From positions 186,001-250,000 of the forward strand of contig CAWKCG010000003.1 in the NCBI GenBank assembly GCA_963847965.1: a stretch of DNA of 64,000 bases, written 5' to 3'. A program made the position numbers and the translations under genes. How positions within the stretch are numbered: position 1 is the first letter of the stretch; every line of letters begins with the position of its first letter. The notes beneath the pieces were generated by a model that was given only the letters and a program-made list of their open reading frames with translations, made no database searches and had not been told where the DNA came from. This DNA is from Palsa-504 sp963847965 (GTDB lineage Bacteria > Actinomycetota > Actinomycetes > Streptosporangiales > Streptosporangiaceae). Below, piece after piece: positions 7,652 through 16,907 of this stretch.

Positions 7652-8956
7652 ATGCAGGACGTCACGTCGCCGGCGGGAGACCTCGAACCCATCGAGCGGG
7701 CGCCGGCCGACGAACTGCGCGCCCTCCAACTGGAGCGGCTCCGCTGGACGCTACGGCACGCGTACGCCAACGTGCCGCACTACCGCGCGGCGTTCGACGC
7801 GGCGGGCGCGCACCCGGACGACTGCCAGGACCTCGCCGACCTGGCCAAGTTCCCGCTGACCAGCAAGGCCGACCTGCGCGAGAACTACCCGTTCGGCATG
7901 TTCGCGGTCCCCCGCGGCCAGGTGGTGCGGGTGCACGCGTCGTCGGGCACCACGGGCCGGGCCACGGTGGTCGGCTACACTCGCGACGACATCGAGGTGT
8001 GGGCCACGGTCATGGCCCGCTCGATCCGCGCCGCGGGCGGCAGGCCGGGGCACATCGTCCACAACGCCTACGGGTACGGGCTGTTCACCGGCGGGCTGGG
8101 GGCGCACTACGGCGGGGAGAAGCTCGGCTGCACGGTGATCCCGGTCTCCGGCGGGATGACCGAGCGGCAGGTCACCCTGATCCGGGATTTCCGGCCGGAT
8201 ATCATCATGGTCACGCCGTCGTACATGCTGGCGATCATCGACGAGATGGAACGCCAGGGCGATGACCCGGCGGCCTCGTCACTGCGGTTCGGCATCTTCG
8301 GCGCCGAGCCGTGGACCAACGAGATGCGGACCGAGATCGAATTCCGGCTCGGCATCGACGCCACCGACATCTACGGGCTGTCCGAGGTCATGGGCCCTGG
8401 CGTGGCGCAGGAATGCGTCGAGACCAAGGACGGCCTGCACATCTGGGAGGACCACTTCTACCCCGAGGTGATCGACCCGGTCACCGGGGCCGTAAAACCC
8501 GACGGCGAGGAGGGCGAACTCGTCTTCACGTCGCTGACCAAGCAGGCTATGCCGGTGATCCGCTACCGGACCCGCGACCTGACCAGGCTGCTGCCCGGCA
8601 CCGCGCGCAGCATGCGGCGGATGCAGAAGATCACCGGCCGGAGCGACGACATGATCATCCTGCGCGGGGTCAACGTGTTCCCGACCCAGATCGAGGAGCT
8701 CATCATGCGCATCCCCGCGCTGTCACCGCACTTCCAGCTGCACCTGACCAGGCCCGGCAGGCTGGACGAGCTGGCCGTCCACGTCGAGCACCGCATCGGC
8801 GCGACCGCAGACGACGCGGCCGACGCGGGCCGCCGGCTGGTGTCGATGGTCAAGAACATCATCGGCGTCACCGTCCGCGCCAGCGTCCAGGCGCCGAATT
8901 CCATCGAGCGCTCTGCGGGCAAGATGCGCCGCATCGTCGACGACCGCCCGCGCTGA
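7652..8956 (+). CDS. paaK: Phenylacetate-CoA ligase
   Basis: A 434-residue adenylate-forming enzyme that activates phenylacetate to phenylacetyl-CoA, the substrate of the upstream epoxidase. The AMP-binding loop is SSGTTGRATVVGYT (about residue 96); other family marks are NAYGYGLFTGGLGAHYG, YGLSEVMGPGVAQEC and the C-terminal GRSDDMIILRGVNVFPTQIEE. A strong AGAGAGGAG lies upstream of the ATG. As the last gene of the cluster it faces the convergent DUF885 gene; G and C runs at 8974-8996 could form a weak bidirectional hairpin. No paaF, G, H, J or Z genes follow, so the lower pathway must be encoded elsewhere. Confidence 0.95.
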   Translation: MQDVTSPAGDLEPIERAPADELRALQLERLRWTLRHAYANVPHYRAAFDAAGAHPDDCQDLADLAKFPLTSKADLRENYPFGMFAVPRGQVVRVHASSGTTGRATVVGYTRDDIEVWATVMARSIRAAGGRPGHIVHNAYGYGLFTGGLGAHYGGEKLGCTVIPVSGGMTERQVTLIRDFRPDIIMVTPSYMLAIIDEMERQGDDPAASSLRFGIFGAEPWTNEMRTEIEFRLGIDATDIYGLSEVMGPGVAQECVETKDGLHIWEDHFYPEVIDPVTGAVKPDGEEGELVFTSLTKQAMPVIRYRTRDLTRLLPGTARSMRRMQKITGRSDDMIILRGVNVFPTQIEELIMRIPALSPHFQLHLTRPGRLDELAVHVEHRIGATADDAADAGRRLVSMVKNIIGVTVRASVQAPNSIERSAGKMRRIVDDRPR

Positions 8957-8987
8957 GGCTCGCCCAACACCGCAGGGGGGAACCGCG

Positions 8988-10631
8988 TTATCCCCCGGCC
9001 TGGCCTGCGTCCTCGATGCTGGCCAGCGCGTCGGCCAGGCCCGCCAGGCCGATCGGGCCCAGGGCGAGCGCAGCCGTGTGCCAGCCCTTGAGGTCGAAAC
9101 CCGGCCGGCGCACGGCCTCTTGCCTGGCCGCCAGCCAGCCGCGCTCGCCGAGCTTGTAGGAGATGGCCTGCCCGGGCCAGCCGAAGTACCTGATCACCTC
9201 GGCCCGGACCCGGCCCGGCTCGCGCCGGGCCAGCCCGCCCATCAGCTCGCAGGCGTTCTCGAAGGTCCACCGGGACCCGTCGGGCCGCGGCAGGTCCAGG
9301 TGGACGCCGATATCGATGACCACGCGCGCCGCGCGCACCGACGAGGCGCGCAGCATGCCCAGGCGCGTCCCGGGCTCGGCGAACCACCCGAGCTCGTCGG
9401 CCAGGCGCTCGGCGTACAGGGCCCAGCCCTCGCCGTGGCCGCTGACGAAGCCGGTCTTCGCGAACCGCGACAGGTGGTCCCCGGCCATCATGGCCGCGCC
9501 TACCTGCAGGTGGTGACCGGGCACGCCCTCGTGGAAGACGGTGGACAGCTCGGACCAGGTGCGGAACTTGCCCGTGGGCTCCCGCCCGGCCATCGGCCAC
9601 CAGGTGCGCCCGGGCCTGGTCAGGTCCTCGCTCGGCGGCGTGTAGTAGGCGGCGCCGGACGCCGAGCCGTGGGCGAGCACCACCTCGATCCTGCGCAGGG
9701 GCGGCGCGATGTCGAACAGGACGCCGTCCAGCGCGGAGATGGCCTGGTCATGGCGATCCTGCAGCCAGGCCAGGTACGCGTCGGCGCCGACCACGTACTC
9801 GGACTCGTCGAGGATGTCGCCCGCCTCGGAGAAGCTCGCGCCGGGGCTGATCTTGTCCGCTTCGGCTGCCATCTCCTCCTGGATCCGGCGCAGCTCGCCC
9901 CAGCCCCATTCGTAGGCCTCCGGCAGGTCGATGTCCGCGCCCAGGCTGAGCCTGGCCGCCACCGCGTACCGCTGCGCGCCGACCGCATCGGCCTCGGCCG
10001 CCCGGGGCGCGTAATCCTCGCGCAGGTAGCGCGCCAGCTCGGCGTACCCCTCGTAAGCCGTCGCGGCGGCCGCCGCGAGCTCGGAGGCGAGCGGGCCCTC
10101 GCCGTAGGAGGCCACCAGGGCGTCGTGCGATCCGGCGTAGCGCCCGGCTTCGGTCGCGCCCTCCACCGCCTGCCTGCGCGCGGCGGGCAGGCCGCGCGCG
10201 AGCCCGGCGTCCAGGCTCGCCCGCCAGCTGGCGAACATCCCGGGGATCGCGGCCAGCCGCGCCGCGATGTTCCGCCAGGCGTCCTCGCCGTCGCGCGGCA
10301 GCAGGTCCACGCTGTCCCTGATCGCGCTGGTCAGCCCGATCGGGGTGCGCAGCAGCCGGAGCGGCTCGCCCGTCTCGTGCCAGGCCAGCCGCGCCTCGAG
10401 CCGCTCGCGCAGGAACCCGGCCGCCAGCCGGTCGGCCTGCGACGTCACGGCCATGTCCTCCAGCGCGGCCAGCGTCGCGACGATCAGCTCCGCCCGGGCC
10501 GCGTAGCCCTCCGGGCTGTAATCGGTGGCCGCGCCGAACGCCTCGTCGAGCCCTTCGATCCCGGCCGCGACGGGATCGAGGGCGGCCGAGCGCGTCACGT
10601 ACTCATCGCAGAGCCGGAACACTGGAGTCAT
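8988..10631 (-). CDS. DUF885 family protein, predicted zinc peptidase
   Basis: A 547-residue protein. The family signature HEGVPGHHLQ (about residue 370) resembles the zinc ligands of HExxH peptidases and is followed by SGHGEGWALYAERLADELG, also typical of DUF885. No signal peptide is visible, so it is probably cytoplasmic. Start: ATG at 10631 (MTPVFRLCDEYV), where the family normally begins; longer upstream readings run through the divergent gene and are shadows. It is a predicted peptidase with unknown substrate. It converges on paaK and is divergent from the Rossmann-like gene at 10722. Confidence 0.82.
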   Translation of the reverse strand: MTPVFRLCDEYVTRSAALDPVAAGIEGLDEAFGAATDYSPEGYAARAELIVATLAALEDMAVTSQADRLAAGFLRERLEARLAWHETGEPLRLLRTPIGLTSAIRDSVDLLPRDGEDAWRNIAARLAAIPGMFASWRASLDAGLARGLPAARRQAVEGATEAGRYAGSHDALVASYGEGPLASELAAAAATAYEGYAELARYLREDYAPRAAEADAVGAQRYAVAARLSLGADIDLPEAYEWGWGELRRIQEEMAAEADKISPGASFSEAGDILDESEYVVGADAYLAWLQDRHDQAISALDGVLFDIAPPLRRIEVVLAHGSASGAAYYTPPSEDLTRPGRTWWPMAGREPTGKFRTWSELSTVFHEGVPGHHLQVGAAMMAGDHLSRFAKTGFVSGHGEGWALYAERLADELGWFAEPGTRLGMLRASSVRAARVVIDIGVHLDLPRPDGSRWTFENACELMGGLARREPGRVRAEVIRYFGWPGQAISYKLGERGWLAARQEAVRRPGFDLKGWHTAALALGPIGLAGLADALASIEDAGQAGG

Positions 10632-10721
10632 GCGCCCCACCATAGGCGCCTGGCCGCCGGGGCAGCTAGTCGCAGCGGGGCGGGTACACCATGATGGTCT
10701 GGTGACGATGGCGGGAGCGCG

Positions 10722-12209
10722 TTGAGCGGCGACGAGCCGGCCGGGGTGGTCTTCCCCGCGTCGGCGGACGGGCGCCGGAGCACCTCGGCGCTGGGCCGGG
10801 CCGTCGTGGCCGACGCTCTGGGTGACGTCGACCCGGCCGGGGCGCGAGATGCCGAAAAGGAGTCGAACTGGCGCACCGGCTACCCGGCGCACTTCCGCAG
10901 GCTCATCGAGGCCGGGCTGACCTCGAGGCAAGCCGCGGTATCGGTGGCCCGCGGCGGTCTTGAATCGCTGCACCGGCGGATGCGGGTGGCCACCCCCGGT
11001 GCCGGGGAGACCGGGCTCAGCGCCCTGCTCGAAGCGCCCGCGCGGCACGTCCCGGCCACGGTCACGGTGACCGGCACCGGGGTGGCGGATCGCGAGCTAT
11101 CCGTGCCCTACCACGGTGAGCAGCTGTGCGGCGACGCCCTGGCGCGCAGGTGCGCGGCGTGGGTCGCCGCAGGCGTCGTCGAGCCGTCGTGTGCGGACGC
11201 CGTCGCGAGCGTCGCGGCGCATCCGGAGTGGCTGGCCCTGCCCGGCCGGACGATCGTGGTGCTCGGCGCCGGCGCCGAAGTGGGCCCGCTGCCCGTGCTG
11301 CTGGGCTGGGGCGCCCGGGTGATCGGGGTTGACCTGCCCGGTCCGCCCATCTGGGAGCGGGTCCTCGACGTGGCGCGGCGCAGCGCGGGGACCCTGCTGG
11401 TCCCGGTGCCGCGGGACGGCGAGGCCCTCGCGGAGCGCGCCGGGCTCGACCTGACCGGCGACGTCCCGGCGGTGGCCGACTGGCTCGCCGCCGCGGAGGG
11501 CCCGCTGGTCCTGGGCAACTACGTCTACGCCGACGGCGCGGCGAACGTGCGCGTCTCCAGCGCCGTCGACGCGCTGACCGTGCGGCTGCAGGCCGCCCGA
11601 CCCGACGTGGCGCTTGCGTTCCTGGCCACCCCCACGGACGTGTTCGCCGTCCCGGGCGAGGCGGTCGCCCAGTCGGCGCGCGCCTACGAGACCCGGCCCG
11701 CGGCCGCGAAGCTGGGCCGATGGCCGCTGCAGATGCTGTCCGGGGGACGGCTGCTCCACAGGGCCTATCCGCCCGGCGCGGACCCCGGCATCTCCGACAG
11801 CCTGATCCCCCAGCAGGGCCCGAACTACGCGCTCGCCAAGCGCATCCAGCGGTGGCGGGCCACGGTGGCCAGGGACGCCGGCGCGACCGTCTCGATGAAC
11901 GTCGCCCCCCCGACCCGTACCCGGTCGGTCCTGAAGAACCGGGCGCTGGCGGCGGCGTACCAGGGCGCACCGCGGTTCGGGGTCGAGATATTCGAGCCCG
12001 CCACCACCAAGACGCTCATGGCGGCGCTGCTCGTCCACGACCTGTACGCCGGGGGCGACCCCGATCGCCCGGCGGTGACCCATCCGTGGCAGGACGAGGC
12101 CCACGCGGCCGCTCACGGCGGGCTGTGGCGCCTTGCCTACGCACCGCGCAGCGCGTTCGGGCTCGCGGCCCTGCTCGGCTACGGCGCGGCCAGGCGCCGG
12201 GGCGGCTGA
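10722..12209 (+). CDS. Unknown protein with a Rossmann-like nucleotide-binding core
   Basis: A 495-residue protein starting at TTG (10722) after GGGAG. I do not recognise a named family. Residues about 178-205 (TIVVLGAGAEVGPLPVLLGWGARVIGVD) look like a Rossmann beta-alpha-beta with an acidic residue at the end of the second strand, as in NAD-binding proteins. Further conserved-looking stretches are LGNYVYADGAANVRVSSAVDALT and SMNVAPPTRTRSVLKNRALAAAY. There is no signal peptide or membrane segment. It starts 90 bases from the divergent DUF885 gene and overlaps by 31 bases the tail of the convergent TIGR03086 gene. It could be an oxidoreductase or a SAM-dependent enzyme; this cannot be settled from sequence. 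Confidence 0.65.
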   Translation: MSGDEPAGVVFPASADGRRSTSALGRAVVADALGDVDPAGARDAEKESNWRTGYPAHFRRLIEAGLTSRQAAVSVARGGLESLHRRMRVATPGAGETGLSALLEAPARHVPATVTVTGTGVADRELSVPYHGEQLCGDALARRCAAWVAAGVVEPSCADAVASVAAHPEWLALPGRTIVVLGAGAEVGPLPVLLGWGARVIGVDLPGPPIWERVLDVARRSAGTLLVPVPRDGEALAERAGLDLTGDVPAVADWLAAAEGPLVLGNYVYADGAANVRVSSAVDALTVRLQAARPDVALAFLATPTDVFAVPGEAVAQSARAYETRPAAAKLGRWPLQMLSGGRLLHRAYPPGADPGISDSLIPQQGPNYALAKRIQRWRATVARDAGATVSMNVAPPTRTRSVLKNRALAAAYQGAPRFGVEIFEPATTKTLMAALLVHDLYAGGDPDRPAVTHPWQDEAHAAAHGGLWRLAYAPRSAFGLAALLGYGAARRRGG

Positions 12210-12892
12210 CCACTCCCGCCGTTCAGCGCGCCGACTCCGGCTCTCCGGTCGTGTCCTGGCCGGTAGTTCCCCGGCCTGGCCCAGGGCGGCGCGCCCGGGT
12301 CGCGGCCGAGGTAGCCGACGAGGCGGTCGCCCCGGCTCGCCTGGGGTGAGATCGGGACGGCGGCCGCGAACAGGCCCTCCCGGCCCGCCACGAGGAGCGG
12401 GCACAGCGCGAGCAGCCGGGTCGCGAGCGCGGGCGGGATGGCGCCGCCGCGGCCGAGGGCCGCCGACACGTCCCAGCCGTGCACGGCGATCTCGACGGCG
12501 CCGGTGCAGGCGACGAGCCCGGCCGGCAGCGGCAGACCGTCCACCACGATGAAGCGCTCGGCCGGCCCGCCGCTGTAGCACGCGTAGAGCAGTCCCGCGG
12601 CGCGGTCCCGCAGCACCCCCATCGGGTCGGCGCCGGTGAGCCGTGCCTCCCGTCGCTGCAGCGCCGCCACCGGGTCTTCCTGCCCGTCGCCGTCAAGGAA
12701 GCCGGTCCGCAGGCCTGCCTCCAGGTCAGCCACCGACTCGGCCAGGTGCCAGAGCAGCGCCTGGACGTCCCATTCCACGCACGGCGTGGGCGCCGCCAGT
12801 TCGGCGGGCTTGACCAGGGCGCACGCGGTCAGCGCATAGCGGAGCGCACCCGCCAGCAGCGCGGTCGCGCCACCGGGTCCGCGCTCTGCCAT
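12179..12892 (-). CDS. TIGR03086-type DinB/mycothiol-dependent-like metal-binding protein
   Basis: A 237-residue protein of the DinB-like four-helix fold found in actinobacteria. The family layout is clear: TPCVEWDVQALLWHLAES (metal ligand His about residue 49), then GAVEIAVHGWDVSAALG with the second His pair, and a C-terminal GDRLVGYLGRDP. The usual family length ends near GRDP; some 35 extra Pro/Arg-rich residues follow here. Relatives include maleylpyruvate isomerase that uses mycothiol; this enzyme's substrate is unknown. It converges with, and slightly overlaps, the gene ending at 12209. Confidence 0.75.
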   Translation of the reverse strand: MAERGPGGATALLAGALRYALTACALVKPAELAAPTPCVEWDVQALLWHLAESVADLEAGLRTGFLDGDGQEDPVAALQRREARLTGADPMGVLRDRAAGLLYACYSGGPAERFIVVDGLPLPAGLVACTGAVEIAVHGWDVSAALGRGGAIPPALATRLLALCPLLVAGREGLFAAAVPISPQASRGDRLVGYLGRDPGAPPWARPGNYRPGHDRRAGVGALNGGSGQPPRRLAAP

Positions 12893-12942
12893 CTGTCCTC
12901 CTGCGGCCGTCTAGCTATATAGACCGCGCGGGACGCCGTTTC

Positions 12943-14334
12943 TCACCGGTGATTACCGATTAGGTCGGCCGGCTGGAGCGCGCTGTAGCCGATCCGGCAG
13001 GGAGACCGGGGACCCTTGAAGGCCGGAGTACGCACGGGCGCGGGGTCCGGGTCGATCAGCGTGAGCTCGTACCGCTGGAACAGGCGGGTGACGACCACGT
13101 GGGTCAGCAGCGTGGCGAAGTGCTCCCCCAGGCACCGGTGCGTCCCGCCGCCGAACCCGTGCAGGTAACTGGCCAGCCTGGGTTCGGCCAGGTAGCGGTC
13201 GGGGTCGTACGTGTCGGGGGCGTCGAACTGGGCGGGCAGGCGGTGGGACAGGACCGGGGCGACGAACACGTCGGCGCCGCGCGGGATCGTGCGGTCGCCG
13301 ATGTCGAGGGGCCGCAGGGCGCGGCGCAGCATCACCGGGGCGACCGCGTGCAGCCGCCCGGTCTCCCGCTGGGCCCGGTCCAGGCGGTTCATCTTGTGGA
13401 CGGCGGACAGTTCCAGCGGTCCGGAATCGACCACCAGAGCCCGCTGCTCGTCGAGGACCTTCCGCAGCTCGGTGGGGTGCTGGAGCAGGTCGATGATGGC
13501 CCAGCAGATGTGCCCGGTGGTGCTGTCCTGTCCGGCGAGGGTCACGCCCAGCGCCATCTGGACGATCCACTGGTCCGTCGCGGGCGTGCCGTCGAGCGCG
13601 CGGGCCGCCAGCAGATGCTGCATGAAGTCGGGCGGGTCGGCCGGGTTCAGGCGCCGGGCGCGGACCAGGTCGCCTGCGGCCTGGCGCAGCCGGTCGCGGG
13701 CGCGCCTGGCGCGGAGCAGGTGCGGGGCGGGCATCCAGCTCGGGACGATCGGGTCGAGGCCGCGGAGGAGGTCACGGAAGTCACGCGCGACGCTGCGCGG
13801 CATGTGCCGGGCGAAGTCCGGGCCGAGGAACGCCTCCATGATGACCCCGAGCACCAGCGCGTTCATCTCTTCCGGGAGGTCGAACGTCCCCGAATCTCCG
13901 AGGCGCGCCAGGAACTCGGCGCAGTGCCGCTCCATGATGGCCAGGTGCCCGGCGGCCATCTGGTTGCGGAACAGCGGCAGCAGGGTCTCGCGCTGATGGG
14001 TGTACTCGACGGGCTCGGCCAGGAAGTAGAAGTCGGTGCCGAGCAGCCAGCGGGTGAAGTCCAGGCTGGGGCCGATGGCCAGGCTGTGGTCGTCGGTCTT
14101 CTTGAACACCCACTTGGCCCACTCCGGGCCGAGCATGATGACGGCCGGCCTGCCCGGCCGGAGGCGCAGGCGGAACACGTCCCCATGCTCGGCGTAGCCG
14201 CGCTCGAGCAGCCCGCTCGTGTCGGCCAGGAACGCCACGGCGTGCCCCACCAGCGGCAGGGCCCCGGAGACCAGCGGCGGCAGGGGCCGCGTGCCCGGGC
14301 GTTCGGTGTTGACGGCGAGGGCCGGCTCGGGCAC
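12943..14334 (-). CDS. Cytochrome P450
   Basis: A 463-residue soluble monooxygenase. The heme loop FGGGTHRCLGE places the axial Cys at 401. The I-helix oxygen-activation motif is AGQDSTT, and the K-helix ExxR appears as ETGR. The overall pattern (GDVFRLRL, RNQMAAGHLAIMERH) resembles the CYP51-like or bacterial CYP136-type group, but the subfamily is uncertain. No ferredoxin or ferredoxin reductase gene is adjacent, so electrons must come from elsewhere. The start ATG at 14334 is followed by MPEPALAVNTERP; AGGAGG lies within reach upstream on the minus strand. Confidence 0.9.
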   Translation of the reverse strand: MPEPALAVNTERPGTRPLPPLVSGALPLVGHAVAFLADTSGLLERGYAEHGDVFRLRLRPGRPAVIMLGPEWAKWVFKKTDDHSLAIGPSLDFTRWLLGTDFYFLAEPVEYTHQRETLLPLFRNQMAAGHLAIMERHCAEFLARLGDSGTFDLPEEMNALVLGVIMEAFLGPDFARHMPRSVARDFRDLLRGLDPIVPSWMPAPHLLRARRARDRLRQAAGDLVRARRLNPADPPDFMQHLLAARALDGTPATDQWIVQMALGVTLAGQDSTTGHICWAIIDLLQHPTELRKVLDEQRALVVDSGPLELSAVHKMNRLDRAQRETGRLHAVAPVMLRRALRPLDIGDRTIPRGADVFVAPVLSHRLPAQFDAPDTYDPDRYLAEPRLASYLHGFGGGTHRCLGEHFATLLTHVVVTRLFQRYELTLIDPDPAPVRTPAFKGPRSPCRIGYSALQPADLIGNHR

Positions 14335-14422
14335 GGCGAGCCTCCTTAGGCCAGCAGGAGGGGTCTGTCTCGCTCATTGTGAACCTCCGCAGTGCCGCCC
14401 GCTATAGGCAGAATTCCCCAGG

Positions 14423-14549
14423 TTAGCGGCCCTGGCGAAGAAAGGCGCGGAGCCGGTCGAGCGGCCAGGTGTTGATCACGTCGCCGGGCGTGAGCCAGCC
14501 GCGCTGCGCGGTGGAGCAGCGCGGCGACCTCCTCGTTGAGCCACGGCAT
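14423..14549 (-). pseudogene. Possible small frameshifted gene
   Basis: A short minus-strand stretch between the MBL and P450 genes. ATG 14549 begins MPWLNEEVAALLH. In another frame a well-formed C-terminus appears, RGWLTPGDVINTWPLDRL then RAFLRQGR, ending in TAA at 14423-14425. The two parts would join with a one-base shift near 14500. I do not recognise the product. It may be the remnant of a small gene or a chance reading; codon use in the second part looks coding. Confidence 0.3.
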
Positions 14550-14551
14550 GG

Positions 14552-15463
14552 TCAGGCGTGACAGGTCAGGGGGCGGCCGCCGTTGTAGGCCACCATGTCG
14601 GCGAGAGCCAGGCCCAGGTCGACGGGCGCCCCGGGGTCGCCGCCATCCAGTTCGAGGTAGGCACGGTGGAGGTTTCCCACGGTTCGTTCGGCATCAAGAA
14701 GGTCTTTGAAGTCCCCCAGGTCGGCGGCGCGCGCTGCCTCCAGCGGGGTCAGGCCGGCGACTTTGGCCTCGCGCGCGAGGTCCTGCACGAAGCGCAGGTA
14801 GGCCAGCACGTCGTCGATGACCTTCGGACCGCAGACCGGGCCGTGGCCGGGGACGAGCGTCTGGGCGCCGAGCGGGCGGAGCACCGTTTCCAGGACCTCG
14901 ATCCAGCCGCTGATCGAGCCCATCAGCGCGAACGGGGTGCCGCCGTTGAACAGCAGGTCGCCGGCGAACACCAGCGATCGGTCCGGGAGGTAGACGATCG
15001 AGTCGTTGGTGGTGTGCGCGGGCGTGCCCACGTAGCGGACCTCGCAGCGCAGGTCACCGGACCACAAGGTCACCCCGGCGGTGTAGGTGAGGAACGGCGG
15101 CGCGGGCTCCAGGTGCCCCCAGTCCACCTCGGACCAGATGCCGGGCGGCGGGGGCAACGGCGTGTGCTGGATGGCCGTGCGGCAGCGCTCGTGGCCGATG
15201 ATCGTGGCCCCGGCGAACAGGTAGTTGCCGTGGGTGTGATCGCCGTGGTGGTGGGTGTTGACCAGGGTGCGCACGGGCTGGCTCGTCACCGCGGCGATCG
15301 CGTCCAGGTAGGCGCGGGTGCGGCGTTCGGTGGAGGTGGCGTCGATGCTGATCACGCCGGTGCTATCGACCAGGAACCCGGTGTTGTTGACCCACCAGCT
15401 GCCGTCAGGCTGCAGGTAGGCGTAGATCCCCTCGCTGATCTGGCTGACTTCGCCCAGGCTCAT
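14552..15463 (-). CDS. Metallo-beta-lactamase fold hydrolase
   Basis: A 303-residue MBL-fold protein. Metal ligands are visible in VNTHHHGDHTHGN (HxHxDH, about residue 77), GTPAHTTND (His), FAGDLLFNGG (Asp) and LVPGHGPV (His). The group resembles QsdR-like or alkyl-hydroxyacyl hydrolases that cleave thioesters or lactones, but the substrate is not predictable. The start is ATG 15463 (MSLGEVSQISEGIYAYLQP), which overlaps the 3' end of the upstream glycosyltransferase gene by 59 bases, so the two are probably co-transcribed and coupled. Confidence 0.88.
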   Translation of the reverse strand: MSLGEVSQISEGIYAYLQPDGSWWVNNTGFLVDSTGVISIDATSTERRTRAYLDAIAAVTSQPVRTLVNTHHHGDHTHGNYLFAGATIIGHERCRTAIQHTPLPPPPGIWSEVDWGHLEPAPPFLTYTAGVTLWSGDLRCEVRYVGTPAHTTNDSIVYLPDRSLVFAGDLLFNGGTPFALMGSISGWIEVLETVLRPLGAQTLVPGHGPVCGPKVIDDVLAYLRFVQDLAREAKVAGLTPLEAARAADLGDFKDLLDAERTVGNLHRAYLELDGGDPGAPVDLGLALADMVAYNGGRPLTCHA

Positions 15464-16868
15464 CGTCGTCCCCCTTCGTCGCGCGCGGCAGCAGCAGCGC
15501 GGCCGCCAGCAAGACCGCGAACATCGCCAGCCCGGCGAGGACGTAGGCGTTGCCGGTGATGAGCCCCAGGCCGTGCCAGTGGTACTCGGGGAACCAGCGC
15601 TGGTCTCCATACCACTGGTACCAGTAGGGTTCGGTGTTCTTCGGGATCCAGACCAGGCCCAGCGAGTCGTTGCCGAGGTTCGGCGGCTTGACGTGGAACA
15701 GGCTGGTCGGCCAGGCGCCGAACCAGGCGGCGATGGCCACGGCCCCGATCCCGAAGGCGGTGGCGGTGCGCCTGGCTCCGCTTTGCCACGCCCGCACGGC
15801 GTAGTGCGCGGCGACCACGACGCCGGGCACGATCCATACCCAGTGGTGATCCCAGCTGATCGGCGAGACCAGGAGCCCGGTCAGGGCGGCCATGAGCAGG
15901 CCGAGCATGGCGTGGCCCTTGCGGTCGAGCAACCCGGCGACCATGGACCCCGCCGCGGCGACCAGCACGGCCACCGCGATCCAGATCGGCAGGCCGCCGT
16001 CGATGCTGCCGGCCAGCCGGGTGATGAAGCCGTCGAGCGACTGGTTGCCCGCCCAGCCGAGGAACCCGGTCCGCTTGCCCTGGAAGAACAGCCCGTCGAA
16101 CCACCACTTGCTGGAGTCGGCGGGCATGATCACGAAGCCGAGCAGGACGGTGAACGCGAACCCGGCGGCGGCCATCGCCGCCTGGCGGAACTTCCTGGCC
16201 ACGAGCAGGTAGGGGATGAAGATCAGCGGGACCAGCTTGATCCCGGCCGCGATGCCGGTGCCGAAGCCCTTCCACCAGCGGCTTTTCTCGGTGTCTGGCT
16301 GGGTCAGGTCCCAGATGATCAGGGCCAGCAGGACCAGGTTGACCTGGCCGAGGTAGATCGTCCGCAGCACCGGCTCGGTCCACAGGACCGCCGCCGCCCC
16401 CAGCAGCGTCGCGCCGACCCGGATCGCGGACCTGCGGTAGCCTAGCCCGCCGAGGGTGAACCAGACCGCCGCCAGCAGCGAGATGAGGTCCACCGCGACG
16501 GTCAGCTTCAGGGACAGCTCGTACGGGACGAACGAGACGAGCGCGAACGCGATGGCCGCGAACGGCGTGTAGGTGAACGGCAGGTGGAGCTTGCCGTAGC
16601 CGACCCAGTCGTAAAGCGGCGCCGCCAGGTGCGGGTTGTAGTCCGGCCTGATGTGCCGGACGATGAGCCCGCCGGACCGGTAGACGGCCAGGTCAACCGG
16701 GTCCATGGTGTAGCTCGTGGGGTGGATGACCGTGTAGATCACGTAGCCGCCCAGGGCGACCGCGAACGCGACCCCGCCGACCAGGAGCAGCAGCCAACCT
16801 GTTGACGGCGTGCGGTTCCTAGCCTGTCCGGGCGGGCGGGTGAGCACGGATCTCACCTCGCCAACCAT
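15405..16868 (-). CDS. GT87 / DUF2029 membrane glycosyltransferase
   Basis: A 487-residue integral membrane protein with about ten hydrophobic segments. It belongs to the GT-C superfamily like mannosyl- and arabinosyltransferases PimE and AftC. The first extracytoplasmic loop has the acidic motif MDPVDLAVYRSGG (about residues 50-63), where GT-C enzymes carry the catalytic Asp, and later NQSLDGFITRLAG and SPISWDHHWVWIVP. It probably uses a polyprenyl-phosphate sugar donor to build cell-envelope glycans. The start is ATG 16868; longer readings run into the divergent gene. It is first in a two-gene unit with the MBL hydrolase. Confidence 0.88.
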   Translation of the reverse strand: MVGEVRSVLTRPPGQARNRTPSTGWLLLLVGGVAFAVALGGYVIYTVIHPTSYTMDPVDLAVYRSGGLIVRHIRPDYNPHLAAPLYDWVGYGKLHLPFTYTPFAAIAFALVSFVPYELSLKLTVAVDLISLLAAVWFTLGGLGYRRSAIRVGATLLGAAAVLWTEPVLRTIYLGQVNLVLLALIIWDLTQPDTEKSRWWKGFGTGIAAGIKLVPLIFIPYLLVARKFRQAAMAAAGFAFTVLLGFVIMPADSSKWWFDGLFFQGKRTGFLGWAGNQSLDGFITRLAGSIDGGLPIWIAVAVLVAAAGSMVAGLLDRKGHAMLGLLMAALTGLLVSPISWDHHWVWIVPGVVVAAHYAVRAWQSGARRTATAFGIGAVAIAAWFGAWPTSLFHVKPPNLGNDSLGLVWIPKNTEPYWYQWYGDQRWFPEYHWHGLGLITGNAYVLAGLAMFAVLLAAALLLPRATKGDDDEPGRSQPDQRGDLRLPAA

Positions 16869-16907
16869 AGCCGCTCGGACTAGGATTCCGTTCTCGGAGG
16901 AGGGGAA

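Noticed and set aside
9078..10694. 538-codon plus-strand reading
   Set aside because: It is the complement of the DUF885 gene; the minus-strand protein has family motifs, this has none.
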